Source of the DNA: Helianthus annuus
Lineage: Eukaryota; Streptophyta; Magnoliopsida; Asterales; Asteraceae
Reading direction: 5' to 3'
DNA: 64,000 nt
Assembly: GCF_002127325.2 (NCBI RefSeq)
Contig: NC_035433.2
Span: 90,908,033 to 90,972,032, forward strand
Made by a program: the position numbers and the translations under genes. Shown here piece after piece: positions 36,392 through 50,300 of the stretch. Within the stretch, counting starts at the first letter, position 1, and the number at the start of each line of letters is the position of its first letter. The notes beneath the pieces were generated by a model. The model ran no database searches and was not told the origin of the DNA. It worked only from the letters and a program-made list of their open reading frames with translations.

Positions 36392-38875
36392 ATGGCGGGC
36401 GAAATACTATTATTTCTTCCACCTGACTTTACCGATGATGATAGCTCCTCAAGCAATAGTAGTTTAATATTTTTTAAAAACTAGGTTAAGACCCGCCCGC
36501 GTTGCGGCGCGAGTACATCGTAAACATTGAATGGATTAGTCCAAACGTTATATGATGCATAAACCATATGAAAACACACATTTCGATGTATCCAGTTGAA
36601 CTCAGTGTAACCTGTATAAGCATTGTGATTGGATCAAACATAAAGTAAATGGAATTCATATCGAACAATCATAACGTATTATATGTGACTGAACTTATAC
36701 AAAGAAAACGTAACGGGTATGAAGGAAAGTATGCACATGTAATCGAAAGGGATTAGTTAGAGCTTTCAAAAAAAGGCGAGAAAAAGAAACCATAATTTGA
36801 CTCCACTCGGTTCGTAACAAACTTTACGAAACGTACATAAAATAAACACGAAAACATATTATATTTGACCTGAATCATTTCTCAAAAAAGTTTTCGTCGA
36901 AACGTAGAACTTGAATTTATACAAAAATGTACATAGAAATATGCACGTAAAAATGGTTTCTTTAAACGAAAACGTATTATATTTGACCTGACTCGTCTAT
37001 AAAAAAAAGGTTTACGTCGGAATGTAGAAGAAATCATATTTATGCATACCCGTACATAAAATATGCACGTAAAAATAGTTTTTAAGTAAAGGAAATATAG
37101 GGGTAAACCGTAACAAAAAATTATTAAAAAAATTAATAGGTTAAAAACATTCGTAAAACCGTGCCAAGTAGCACCAATGCCACAACCACATCGACTCTGA
37201 ACATCGTAAAAATAAAATAGATAAAATGGTAAAAATTACACTGAACGAAAAGCAGACTAAAATCGTTGAACCACTCACACCCTTTACAGTGTCTTAATAC
37301 GAAGAAATTAACCAGAAACGTAAAACGTAGAAAATAATAACTTAGTCGATCTACGACCTGCCCGTTTCGGCGAACTTTTCAAAAGGGGAAAAATGGACGC
37401 GTTGCAACGGGTCTGTCAAATATGAAAAAATAGAGCAAAAACGTTGAATCTCACATGCACGCTACGACATGGTAGCAAAATTTAGAACGAAATGTAAAAC
37501 GAAAAACTTGCGAAGGATAAAAAGTATGGGGTACGAAAGTTGTAGATAATAAAGTGTTGTGTTAAATTATAAAAGATGGAAAACTTTGGGTTAAAAGTAA
37601 AAAATGAAAAGGGGTAAAAATGTAAAATATGAAATCTTTGGGTTAGAAGTGGAAAATTAAGTTTTTTTTTTTGAAACACTCCCTAAGCACAAGTTACAAG
37701 TCATGATAGCACATATAAGTTGCTTATTAATATATGAAATAATATTATCGAACAAGCCGAGCTTGAAGACACGGGCATGTCTAGTAAAAAAAGATTTATC
37801 CGTCGTGATCGGGAGAAAGGCCACGAAACCCTTATGAAAGATTATTTTGTCGAGAAGCAGAAATACAATGATGATATTTTTCTTCATCGGTTTCGTATGT
37901 CAAAGAAGTTGTTTTTACAAATTGGGACTGACGTGGAAGCGAATAATCCGTGATTTGTAGAGGGCATTGGTGGGAGGATGAAGAAAAGTTTTACATCGTT
38001 GCAAAAAGTTATATCAGCAATTAAACAACTTGCAACCGGTAACCCGCCAGACGAGAGAACGATGAATATTTAAATATGTCCGAAAGGACTTTGCGTGAAT
38101 GTCTACAATATTTATGTTAAACAATATGTAGCATTTACAGTCTCGAGTTTTTCCGTAGACTAACAAGCCACGAAGTTGCGCTTTTGTATCAAACTCACGA
38201 GGAGAAGCGTCACCTCCCTTATATGTTGGGTAGCCTTGATTGTACACATTTAGTTTGGAGAATGTGTCCAACTGAGTTGTGTGACCAATATATGGGAGGA
38301 GATCACATGGACCCGACAGTTATGCTCAAAGCGGTGGCCTCCCAAGATTTGTGGATTTGGCATGCTTTTGTGGTCCACCAGGTTCACAAAATGACCTCAA
38401 TGTGCTCCAACAATCTCCATTGTTTCTTACTAAGCGAAATGGGACCACACCAAAATGTTCGTTTTACGTGAACAACCACTTTTACAAACGAGGATTTTAT
38501 CTTACCGAAAAGAAGTTCAAGAAAAGACGTGGAACGGGGTTTTGGTGTTTTAAAGTCAAAATGGGGTATCATGAATCGACCAATGCGTTCTAGGAGTGTG
38601 AGTAAGATTAGGTATATCGTATATACATGCATTTTTACACAACATGATTCTAAAAGATGACGGAAACGCGATAGCATCGGTTCACATTCGGGATTCTCCA
38701 ATCGAGCCCGTTTTCGATGATACTGCCTTTGACGAGCTCATTGAAGAAAATACGTATTGGAGACAAAAATATGATCTCGTGGAGCATCTTGGACCACTAG
38801 ATTTACCACATCTATTGGTGGATTCCGACGATGAGTGGTCATTTTTAATTTATTGTAATTTTTATTTTCCTAGGT
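36392..38875 (+). pseudogene. Harbinger DDE transposase remnant
   Basis: From an ATG at 36392 (MAGEILLFLPPDFTDDDSSS) the frame is cut by the Helitron and resumes at about 37740. There it has SSKKRFIRRDREKGHETLMK and FLHRFRMSKKLFLQIGTDVE, a family hallmark. The DDE nuclease follows in three frames: first Asp in MLGSLDCTHLVW, second Asp in GSQNDLNVLQQS, and Glu in VERGFGVLKSKWGI. A C-terminal MILKDDG segment starts at 38644. All three catalytic residues remain but frameshifts and stops separate them, so no functional enzyme can be made. Confidence 0.88.
36481..37670 (-). mobile_element. Non-autonomous Helitron nested in Harbinger
   Basis: The minus-strand 3' end is a CGCCGCAACGCGGGCG hairpin, then GGTCTTAACCTAG, followed by T. 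The interior repeats CGT(T/A)TTA(C/T) and CTGTCAAA-type phrases, and the far end has GTAGCAAAATTTAGAACGA and AAAGTATGGGGTACGAAAGT, matching the other Helitron copies. The 5' end lies near the T run at 37660-37672. No Rep/helicase is encoded. Confidence 0.68.
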
Positions 38876-39161
38876 TTTAAAAATGTATTTTCCTTATTTT
38901 GTCTAATTTTATTTAGTTTAATTTAATGTAATGTCTTTCTTTTAAATTTAACGTAATGTCTTTTTTTAATTTAATGTAATTTTATTTTATTTAAAACATG
39001 TTTTAATTATTAATACATAATTTAGAATAAATAAATAAAAAAAGAAATGGACAGAGCACCTCTTGTGATTGAGTGTATTATGGGAGTTGAAATGACATGT
39101 TGTGATTGGCTCTAGTGAAAGTTTACCACTCACCTATAGGGGAGCACCCTTCTCACCCTTA

Positions 39162-41857
39162 AGAATAAATGACCGAAAATAGTTCTACTTCCTTACTTGC
39201 TTTTAGCCAAAAATAATTCTTAACTTGATCTGGATATTCAAGTATAAATTTTTCATATGTCACTAACATTACCATCATAAAACTTCTTAAAGTTTCATTG
39301 TAATCCATAATTTGCCCAAACCTCCCGTACATATAAGAGAGGTGCTTTGTTTCTTTGTAATTAGCTACACCTCCATTTTGTCGACAACCCCCATTTACAC
39401 AATAGTCGACGACCCCCTCCATCTACTTTGTTGAATTCGACGAGTCCTCAAATAATGGATTTCATCAGCGTACGATGTGTGAATTATGTCAACTCCGTTA
39501 AAACGAATTTGCTGCAAATCAAGCTCTTCAATTGAGAGGTCCGTTAAGAGTTTTTTTTTTTAAGATGAACAACTCGATACATGTTAGTTTTAACTAACTT
39601 ATAGGGATGCATATAAAGAATGTGAATGCTCTTCAACAACCATTGGAAAAGTGAATGTTATAAAAAGAAGACCATCTAAAACTTAGAGATGAATATAAAA
39701 AAGAAGACCAAAATGTGAATGTTTTAAGTATAATTTTAATATATTTTATTTTTTCAAAGATTTATATGATATACTAAAATTTTCACAATTTTGCCATATA
39801 ATTCTTAGTATACGACAAAACACCTATCTAGATTGCTAAAGAACAAGATTGCGTGACATGGGCATTCCAAAAGGATGTTAGTCGACCGGTGTTAACATGA
39901 CACGTAATATGTTTAATCAAATTATTTTCATAAATAAGTACTAAAGTATAAAGAGCATCTTTCTATAAGATATGGTGACATAAGTTGTATGCTACAATAG
40001 ACATGTTGAAAGCAACTGATTCACTAGTTTTAACACAAAATGTTAGATGTATTTAAGAATTTGGGGGACATGATTAATTTTTAAAGCTGTGAAAATGATG
40101 CATGCATGCATAATTAAGCTTGGTTGGTGATCAACTACAAGGATATATGTGTTAAAGGGTCAACTTCATCGTTGTTGATGTTAGGACAAATTATGTTAAT
40201 TAACCTTCAAATCATACCAAGAAGGTTAAAATCGTCATTGCGAGATCATAAATCTCTGTAATTGACTGAAGATAGTTCACAAACCCTATATCAAATTCAA
40301 AAACCTTACATCTTCTTCCCCAACCTCTGTTCGTCCCTTTCGGTGCGATTTCATCGAACATTAATGAGGAATACTGATTTGGGAGTTGTAATGGAGAAAC
40401 GAAACAAGACTAACAACGATCGACCAAAATTGAAGAAGATGAATCCAGGTTATTGATTATTGTAATATGTGAATTCTGATTACACGTTGCATGTTTCTGT
40501 GCTTTGAAAGCAGGGTTTTTACAACATGCAAAATACATTTGAACTATTAGGTTATGTCTTGGTTATGATTCTTATAATATGCGAAATAGATGTAAAAATA
40601 ATGTTCGGATTATTGTAATATGCGAATTCTAATTATACATTGCATATATTTGTGCTTGAAAACAACGTTTTACAACATGCGAAATACATGTGAAACTATT
40701 GTGTGTGGTTTATTATAACATGCGAAACATATGTGAAAATATTAGTGTGGTTTCTTATAATATGCGAAGTCTGTTTTTGAGTCACATGCGATTTTGTAGA
40801 AACTGATTATGATGATGAGTTTGATATACCAATATCCACATTAATGAAAGTGCACAACAAGAAAATTGTGAAGTGAACAATGTAATTATTAAATATTAAA
40901 AACCTCTATATAAAGGAAAAAAAGGAATTAATATCGATGTGACTGTAATGCGACTTATAATGATCACTTGTAAAATAAATACCATAACTTACCACCCCAT
41001 CTAACTAAGAAATTTACTGTTTTAATATATGATGCTCATAGATAACAAACTTCCAGATTAAGACACCAAAACAACACACACAAAAAATCGTTCATCAAGA
41101 CAAAAAAAATGTCTTCTGATTCTGAGGAATTAAAGAACATTGCAATCAAAGAACTATTGTCAACTCGCATGTTGATAGAAATGAGCACCGATGTCAGCTC
41201 TTCTCACCTGATTCTTGATGTGTAGGGAAAGGTTCTTGCCGGGATAAAGAAAAATCAAGACATGTCGTAAAGACTCCTTGAACAACCACCGTCGAACTTC
41301 AGAGACACCGCGTTGGAGCACATTAAGGAATAGTCTCGAGCTGATGACTTGGTCTTCTCTTTTCTGAAGGATGCTCTGTCTACAGTGAAAGAAAAAGATG
41401 GAGTTCAGCTCGAGTGAACGTGACAAGATCTTTGCTACAAGAAACTAGGTTATCTTCATCTTTATATTGTCTTTTGTTGTGTTAATCAATACTATGTTGA
41501 AACTATGGTTGTTTTGATAACTTCTGATGGTTGTAATTTTGAACACTTTTAACTGTGATTAATGTAAAAATTATGCTTATTTTGTATGCTTATGATCTTG
41601 CAAATGTGTTATATCAAATCGCATCACTTAGATTTATAAAAAATCGCATGTTGGTAACACACACAACTTATTAAAAATCGCATTTTATAACATGGAAACA
41701 CATTAAATAGCATGTTCAAATAATAAAAACCTCATGTATATAAAATCGCATGTTTAACGCGTAAAATCGCATGTTCCTATAATAAACCCTCATGTATATA
41801 AAATCGCATGTTTATCACATAAATCACATGTACAAACGTTAAAATTGCAGGTTTTTT
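39162..41857. other. Non-coding region with TGCGA-type motifs
   Basis: No convincing gene. A small first-exon-like frame (about 40360-40455) and a broken coding-like strip (41109 onward, MSSDSEELKNIAIKELLSTR then stops) cannot be assigned. From 40550 to 40800 and 41600 to 41850 the short motif CATGCGA/TCGCATG recurs. Confidence 0.45.
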
Positions 41858-44127
41858 TTAATCTTCATCTTCTGAAACCTCTTCCCAAACATCTTCTTCA
41901 CTATCATCATCACTCTGTCCATTATCATCTTCGAAATCATCTTCCACTTCATCGACTTCGTGGCCGGGATCTTTGTCAATCTGGACTCCCTTCATCTTCT
42001 TTTGTTTTTTACCTTTCAATTCCTTACAAGTCCGAATATCTTTTCCATTGCATACACTACATGTCCTTTTCCTCTTCCCTTTGCGACTAATCATTTGTTC
42101 CTTCTTTGATTTAATCTTTTTATGTGAGCCACGACCTTTGTTTCTTATACAAGTTGGGACACAGACAGTAGGCGGTGCATCGGTTGCTGGTTATTGATAA
42201 CCAATTAACTTTGATAACCGGTCATACTTCGGATCAATCGGTTTGGTTATGCGACTCTGGTCCATTTTTTCTTTAATCTCCTTTATTTTATCCCTAACTA
42301 GAACGAGTTGATCAAGGTCAGTAATCAAATTGCTAACCAGTTACTCCCCTGTATACATGATTTCACAAGCAATCTGTTTAGCTTGTATAACTCGTCCTTT
42401 GCATCAACCTTTATATCAAACGTGGAGTTTAATTCATTCGGAACTACAAATTTCGTCCATCTCTTCATAAAGTATTTGTTTGGTATTTCTTTAACTCCAA
42501 ACATCTTGAAAACAAAAAAATGTGTTTACAAAGCAGCCTGTACTGTTCAAAACGCAGACAACTACATTGCGCAGTTACATCTTCTTCAAGTTTCTTGAAA
42601 CACACCTACAGAAAACAAAAACAAAATCAAAACATAAAATCGCATGGGTGGTTAACAAAATCGCATTTGTAAAAAAGGTTTCTTGAAAAAGAATTAAAAT
42701 CGCATGTTGTAAAAACGGATGTTTTTTCATAAGTAAAAAATATATTCTGTATTACCTCTAAAAAAAACCTTCTCCATCAGGCATCAGCTTTAAAGTCTTT
42801 CATCGATATCCTTAACTGGTCACCCTCAATTTTGGTCTCCATTGGCAGACATTCACTAATAGTTCCATATATCTCTGTCTGCTGATCGAAGAATATAGAC
42901 CTGGTGTAGACTTTAGCAGCATCAGCTTCCAGAGTAGTTTTGCGCCAATCGTCAGGCTCAGTATATCTTGATATATGATCATTCTTTCTATGATTGAACC
43001 TTTGGGCATCCATTGAACCGTCAAAATGATTTAAAAACTCTACAAGAGTTGTAACATTTGTGCTTGTAATCATTATGAACAGTTCAATTATCAATAAAAC
43101 AATGTTATTTTATCCCAATGATTGTGTGATTGTGTTTTATATTTTTCATGTTTTGACTTTCGTTCAATTTCAAACTCTACATCGCTTTCTGGAGCATTAT
43201 ACGCAAACTGGTGCGTAAACGTACTCAGTTTAATGCGACAAATACTCCGGAACATCAACATATACTCAACATACCTTAAATAACCTTTACATAACTTAGA
43301 AATAAGTTTTGAAGGCTTTGGTATAGCAAAAACAAGTTAATTCGCTTACAGGGACTAAACTTGACAAACTGCGAAAGTATGCCAATTTGAACTGTAACGA
43401 ACATTTTGGAACATGTCCATAAGTTAAACATACTATAAATATCCTTTACATAGCTTAGAAATAGGCTTTGAGAGGTTTGGTATGCTAAAACAAACTTTTG
43501 GATCATTCAGGGACTAAAAGTGTCAAAAAGTGCATAAGTTTGCACTTTCGCGCATAACTTATGTTCTGAATACATCCGGACATCCAAAAATTTATGTAAG
43601 CATCCTTATATTATGCCTTAGTGTTTGGCATGAGAAAAATCCATTCGTCGCGTCATTTGGATCGTCTTTCGCGCTTATGTGCATTCCGTCGTAATTAAGC
43701 GAACATCGCGATCGTACGGCCAAACGAACCGACATCCGACATATTTTTGGGCATGTTTCATGTCCACAATGTTTAGGCATCATTTTGGGGCCTTAAAGAT
43801 GGCTTTACAGGTCTTAGAAGGGCTGGAAATAGCTTAAACATGCAACAGGGACCAAATGTGTAAATTCTGCAAGTGGTGCAGATCAGAGAGGGCCAGGCGG
43901 CCCGCGTGAGTTTTGCCTAAATGTTTAGGCGGGCCGCGTGGGGATGTCTGACAGAAAGATTTTGCATTTAATGCAGAATCTGGCCTTTCGTTCGATCAAA
44001 GGGCGATGCCTTTTCACCCAAATGAAGGGCCAAGGGCCAAGTTCAGTGTATTTAACCCCTGGACACATGTACGCACGAGATCAAGGCACGATATTCGATA
44101 AAACGATCCTAACGGTTCCACCTTTCC

Positions 44128-44135
44128 TATAAATA
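44128..44135 (+). promoter_or_regulatory. LTR TATA box
   Basis: TATAAATA immediately before a run of eight C. The same site is in the 3' LTR at 53023-53030. It is the best core-promoter match in the LTR, so transcription would start near 44160 (inference). Confidence 0.55.
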
Positions 44136-45199
44136 CCCCCCCCTTTAGTGTAAAAATCACAAAATCAGATCCTAAAGCTCTAAGTTGAAACCATTGTTTC
44201 ATACCTGAGCTGTTTGATCTTGATTTGCACTCGGGGACCCTTCGTAAGTCTTCTTTCGCTCTTTTATTCGCTTTTCGAGTCCGAAAGTCAACGTTTTGTT
44301 GACTTTCTGCATTGACCAGCTTATGGTCGATGCGAAGTTCTTGGAACTTCATAACGTGAGCGTGATCACGATGGTTATGGTCCATAGTGACCATACCTAC
44401 TGATCACCACGTTATCTAGGCTCGGTGACGAGTCGTAGTTTCGGCCAAAATGTGCGTTCTTGCATATTTTGTAACCAAACTACTCGTGGGCATCAAAGCC
44501 CTTTGTTTTGATGTCAAACCTGTTTCTAAACTTAGTTAAGTATGTTCTAACATGCTTAGCTCGTCACGTTTGGTATAGTGCTTATATAGGGTCGTAAGGT
44601 AAGCGATCTAAACCATCGCTTATGCTTTCGAACCCGACCCATTTGGTCGATCTTTAGGATTCGACCAAACACATTAGGTGACCATAGCTATAACCTTCCG
44701 AGGTTATACCTTGTGGTCACGATGTTAGGCGTTCCGAACGCGTTCTACGCGAACGACGCGTAAGGTGGCATAAGCTACCTAAACGGGTCGTGATGGACCG
44801 TAAGCACTTAGGTTAAGTTTCATTTTTGTATGTAGGCTTTGTTAAACCATATTACACGAGTCTCCATACTCGTTTGGTTTACGAACCCGCGTACTGTCCG
44901 ATCCTTCCGATTTGGTCCGGTATATTAACATAAGCTACCTATTAGGTGCCGTTGATATTCCGTGATCTTTAGCATTATCTGGTTATTATACAAGGAACTC
45001 AAAGCAATCTCAGGTGAGTACATAGAACCCCTCTTTTACTGTTTTCCAAACTGTTTTGGGGTGAAACACATGTGCCTATCTGTTACTTTCATGCTTTCCA
45101 TGCTTTCACATCATATGCCTGCTATGTTGTTAGTACGTTATAGTACACGATTTCATTACATTTCATGCTATGTATGCCCATTGTGTGCGTACTTAGTAC

Positions 45200-45500
45200 A
45201 TTTGATTTACATTACATTTCTGTTGCATATGTTTACTCAGCATATGGACACATTGATTTACATGAACATTTCTGTTGCATATGTTTACTCAGCATATGGA
45301 CACATTGATTTACATAAACATTTTTGTTGCATATGTTTACTCAGCATATGGACACATTGATTTACATGAACATTTCTGTTGCATATGTTTACTCAGCATA
45401 TGGACACATTGATTTACATAAACATTTCTGTTGCATATGTTTACTCAGCATATGGACACATTGATTTACATGAACATTTCTGCTTCGTATGTTTACTTAG
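45200..45500. repeat. 52-bp tandem repeat in the 5' LTR
   Basis: The phrase CATATGGACACATTGATTTA recurs at 45241, 45293, 45345, 45397 and 45449, a constant 52-bp period with few changes. The same array occupies about 54095-54396 in the 3' LTR. Confidence 0.95.
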
Positions 45501-46750
45501 CATACTTAGTACAATTGTTTACATCACATGCCTTCATTTTGGTATGACATTTGGTTTGTTTAACATGGGACAATGCATTCATTAACATTGATCACGCCGT
45601 TCGTTAGTAGGTAGTGGTACCATAGGAATTGACAACTCCCATTCCTGAAGTCCTGGGTTTGATAGGACTGGAAGGAATGACCGAATTCGATATACATAAC
45701 TTAGATAAACCTTTAATTTGTTTAAGGGTTTATCGCCGCAGTCTCAAGGCTTGGATGTATGCATAGTTTACAATACCGCATAAATGTTAATATCAATAGA
45801 GCATGCATTTCCCGCAGAACATAACGCTGATTTAAACCACGTTTTACTTCAACGACTTGTTTTGTGCATATGGTTTAAGTTGATACATTTCGCTTACCAT
45901 ACATGATACATTTTGGGATTACACATTACATGATTTACATTGAACATAAACACGTCGACATTGACATATACATTTGGTGGTTTACATTTGAACATAAACA
46001 CTTGACATGGATTACAATAACACTTGACATTTGGTTTACACATGAACAATTTACATGGTGGATTAGTTTGGGTAAATGATTCAACTAACGGGGCGTATGT
46101 AATATGATATTAACATGGTGGATACGCCGCTGGTACTTCCTATATATAAATGTTTGTATAATATTACATATCGTGGCGTTATCTAAGTCATTTCAGTTTA
46201 GACACATTACATTCTACATAAATAACATATTCTTCACAAGACATTATTTTCACAAACAACTTATCTTATTCAACTCATTTTACTTGGTTATTCGTTTAAC
46301 CTTGCACTTATCTATACATATCGTTTGATGTTATCGTTTTCCAAATGGTTTACAAAGCAAAACAAATTACAAGGTTCATGACTGACTGTTATTAAACATT
46401 TCTTTAAGCTCAAGTCATGAATCCCATTTTCACAAAAAAACTATGTATCTCACAGGCATTTTTATGCTGACGTACCTACTTTCACATGTGTTTTCAGGAG
46501 CTATTCCATAGGACGATGATCATGATTCTAGGGCGGACCTGTGCCTTAGAGCCTAAAAATGAAGTTTGAACTAGCTTAATTATGTTTTGATTTCCGTACT
46601 CTCTTTCCAAGACAATGTAACACCTTTGTTAATAAATAAAATACAACTTGTATGCCATGGTTATGAAACAATTTAATTCTGTCCACAACACTCCCCGACG
46701 TTTTCCGCCGCGGTTGCATGTTATACGCGGTCGGGGTGTGACAGAAGAGT

Positions 46751-46763
46751 TGGTATCAGAGCC
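46751..46763 (+). other. Primer-binding site (initiator tRNA-Met)
   Basis: TGGTATCAGAGCC lies seven bases after the CA end of the 5' LTR and pairs with the 3' end of initiator tRNA-Met for minus-strand priming. Confidence 0.95.
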
Positions 46764-46939
46764 ATTGGTTATAGGGAATTAGGTTATTAGTAATGCTTTG
46801 ACCTAGACTATAACTTTAGGACCCTAACACAAGTTATCTTGTGTTTAGAGTTTAAAACATGCACATCACCTATCCTTAGGTGATAACCACAACGGGAACT
46901 TCGGTTCCGAATCCGCTTTGAAAATTAATCATCTGTTCT

Positions 46940-47035
46940 AGGATGATTGATTACAAGGTTTTGAACCCTCTATTATAAGGTTTTGAACCCTCTATTATAA
47001 GGTTTTGAACCCTCTGTTATATGGTTTTGAACCTC
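46940..47035. repeat. Short tandem repeat in the leader
   Basis: Four consecutive copies of a 24-bp unit, AAGGTTTTGAACCCTCTATT plus four bases, in the untranslated leader before gag. Confidence 0.9.
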
Positions 47036-47389
47036 TTTGGATTTCAAAAATCCCGTCAAAGTTTTGGGTTAATAGTGTGAACACGTGCGAACTGGAAGAG
47101 TGAATGCCTGTACCCTGGGTTTTCTGTCTAAGGCTAGAGTGTTCGTACAAAGCCACATAATCGGACCAGTCACTCTTACCTGGGAACTCTTGGGGTGAGT
47201 GTTCACTTATAGGCGAGCATGTCTTCGCGATACACTAATCCTGACCCATTTACTTTGACTAGACATTTCACGCCGCTTATTTGCTTTGCGATGCATAACC
47301 GCCATCCTTGCTTTTGATTGCTTTTGCTTCATCTCATTCTCTTCATCCAATCATCTCACTCGTTTCATTTCATGTTTTTCTCTTCTAGA

Positions 47390-50300
47390 ATGCCTCCTCG
47401 ACGCGACAACCAGATAGCTACTGCCGAGCTGGCGGAGATTATTGCGCAGCAGATCGCTGCTCAATTTCCGAATCTCTTTGCTCAATGGAACCAGGCCAAC
47501 AACAACAATGGTACATGCAAATACAAGGATTTTAGCTCGGCTAAGCCACTCAAGTTTAGTGGTTCTGAGGGAGCAACTGGGCTTCTTCAGTGGTTCGAGA
47601 GCATCGAGAACACTTTCCGTCATGTGCAGTGTCCTGACAATCGCAAAGTCGAGTTTTCTTCAAGCGTGTTTCAGAAGAGGGCTCTTACATGGTGGAATGG
47701 GGTTATGAGATCAAGGTGCAGAAGTTGCTCTAGCTCAAACATGGGCTGAACTGAGAGCTCTTATGATGAGGGAGTTTTGTCCTCGTCATGAGCAACGAGC
47801 GTTGGAGAAAGAATTTGATGTGTTGAAGCAAGATAGTGGCGAGCACAGGGCTTATACAGATAGGTTTGAGGAGCTGAGTCTTCTTTGCCCGACTATGGTT
47901 ACCACACTCGATAAGGCCATCGAAAGATACATCGACGGCCTACCTGACTCAGTACAAGATATCCTTACTGGTAGCAACCCTACCACACTCCGTCAGGCAA
48001 TCGAGTTATCGGCGACGTTGACTGAGTCGCAGATCCGAAAGAATAAACTACACAGGAAGGGTGACAAGGGCAAGAAGCAGTCGGCAGACAAGGAGGACGG
48101 TAAGAAAGGTCAGAACAAGAAGGGAAAGGACTCTGGTTCCTCAAGGGGGTCAAGGAAGCGTAAGGCTTCCCAAAACTATGCTGTCACTGCCCAAACAAAC
48201 CAGGCAGCTCCCAACCAGCCTCCAGCAAAGAAACCCTACTCAGGAAGTGCACCTTTGTGCAATCAATGCAACAGTCACCATCAGCCGCAATATCAGTGCC
48301 GTTTCTGTACTAACTGTGGGAAGTCAGGTCATCTTGCCAATGTTTGTCGGTTTGCTCAGAACCGCGCAGTACAGAACCCTGCTCCACAAGTTGCTCAACA
48401 ACAGGGTCAGGCTGCACGACCAAACTACCCACCAGGTGCATGTTATAATTGTGGGGATCTGACCCACTACAGAAATCGGTGTCCAAGACTAGTCAACCAG
48501 AACCAGAATGCAATCCAGGATCCGGCACCGACTCGAGGTCGAGTCTTTAACATGAATGCACAAGAAGCACAAGCAGACAACGAGGTGGTGAACGGTACGT
48601 TCTTTATTAATAATCAGCCAGCATCTGTTCTTTTTGATTCGGGTGCCGACAAGAGCTTTGTGTCATTGTCTTTTGAGACAATGCTTCGCGTGTCTAGAAC
48701 AAAACTAGGTAAACCTTTGACAGTAGAGGTTGCCAGTGGTGAACCCATTGTTCTTAATTCTGTTCTACGCAACTGCCAGTTGAATCTTAACGACCATATT
48801 TTTCCTATTGACCTCACACCAATGCAACTTGGAAGCTTCGACGTTATAGTGGGAATGGATTGGTTATCCAAGCATCGCGCAGAGATAGTTTGTTCTGAGA
48901 AGATTGTTCGTGTGCCGCTGTCTACAGGCGAGATCCTACAGGTTCGTGGTGAGAAGCCTGCCGGTGGTCTCAAACTCATGTCTTGTTTTAAAGCACGGAA
49001 GTATCTGCGAAAGCACTATGTGGCTTTCTTAGCACATGTTACAGCAGATAAAGGCAAGGGTAAGTCTATTTCAGATATTCCTGTCGTTCGGGATTATTCC
49101 GAAGTATTCCCTGAAGACTTACCTGGTCTACCTCCAGCACGCCAAGTCGAGTTTCGTATTGATCTCGTACCTGGTGCAAATCCCATTGCAAGAGCTCCAT
49201 ACCTTCTTGCACCATCGGAGATGCAGGAATTATCTAAACAGCTTCAGGAGCTCTCCGATAAAGGTTTCATCCGTCCTAGCTTTTCACCTTGGGGTGCTCC
49301 CGTTCTTTTTGTAAAGAAGAAGGATGGATCTTTTAGGATGTGTATCGATTATCGTGAGCTTAACAAGCTTACCATCAAGAATCGATATCCCCTACCTCGC
49401 ATTGATGATCTTTTTGATCAATTGCAAGGCGCTTCTTATTTTCAAAGATCGATCTACGATCTGGATATCATCAGCTTCGGGTACATGAAGAAGATATTCC
49501 AAAGACAGCGTTCCGTACTCGTTATGGACATTATGAGTTCACAGTCATGCCATTCGGTTTGACTAATGCTCCTGCTGTTTTCATGGACTTAATGAATAGG
49601 GTCTGCAAACCTTACTTAGATAAGTTCATCATCGTTTTTATTGATGACATTTTGATATATTCTAAGACGCAAGCTGAACATGAGCAACATCTTCGTCTTA
49701 CTCTGGAACTCCTAAAGAAAGAGCAACTTTTCGCCAAATTCTCCAAGTGTGAATTCTGGCTTAAAGAAGTTCAATTCTTAGGGCATATTGTCAACGAACA
49801 AGGTATTCATGTGGATCCCTCCAAGATCAGTGCCATTAAGGATTGGGATACGCCTACTACTCCTACTGAAGTTCGTTCTTTTCTTGGTCTAGCGGGTTAT
49901 TACCGCCACTTCATTGAGAATTTCTCAAAGATTGCAGTTCCTCTAACCGCTCTAACTCAGAAGAACAAGCCATTTGATTGGGGAGTCAAACAAGACGAAG
50001 CGTTTCTGACTTTGAAACAGAAACTTTGCGACGCGCCTGTCCTAACATTGCCTGAGGGCAATGATGATTTCGTCGTTTATTGCGACGCATCTAAATTAGG
50101 CCTTGGCTGCGTCCTAATGCAAAGAAACAAAGTCATAGCATACGCATCAAGGCAGTTGAAGATACATGAGAGGAACTACACCACTCATGATCTTGAGTTG
50201 GGTGCAGTTGTCTTCGCTCTCAAAATTTGGAGACACTACTTGTACGGTACAAAATGTGTGGTTTTCACGGACCACAAAAGTCTTCAACATATCTTCAATC

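Larger units (their letters stand above)
36112..39158 (+). mobile_element. PIF/Harbinger element, degenerate
   Basis: The left end GGGTGAGAGGGGCG and right end GGGAGCACCCTTCTCACCC form imperfect inverted repeats. They are flanked by TTA at 36109-36111 and 39159-39161, the 3-bp duplication typical of PIF/Harbinger. Inside is a transposase pseudogene on the plus strand, split by a Helitron at 36481. Without that insertion the element would be about 1.9 kb. Confidence 0.85.
43050..46743 (+). repeat. 5' LTR
   Basis: Starts TGTAACATTTGTGC and ends GGTCGGGGTGTGACA. A TATAAATA box (44128-44135) is followed by a C run and is the likely promoter. A 52-bp tandem array lies at about 45200-45500. Open frames inside the LTR show no domains. 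Confidence 0.96.

Noticed and set aside
41109..41430. Coding-like strip beginning MSSDSEELKN
   Set aside because: The frame hits a stop after 38 codons, and continuing frames contain further stops. I recognise no family, so it is only noted in the spacer entry.
44962..45360. 132-residue frame repeated in both LTRs (also 53858-54256)
   Set aside because: The frame follows the 52-bp tandem repeat and LTR sequence. Duplication of the LTR explains its presence twice, and no domain is visible.
46751..46763. tRNA-like sequence
   Set aside because: It is the retrotransposon primer-binding site complementary to initiator tRNA-Met, not a tRNA gene. The same holds for 30138-30150.
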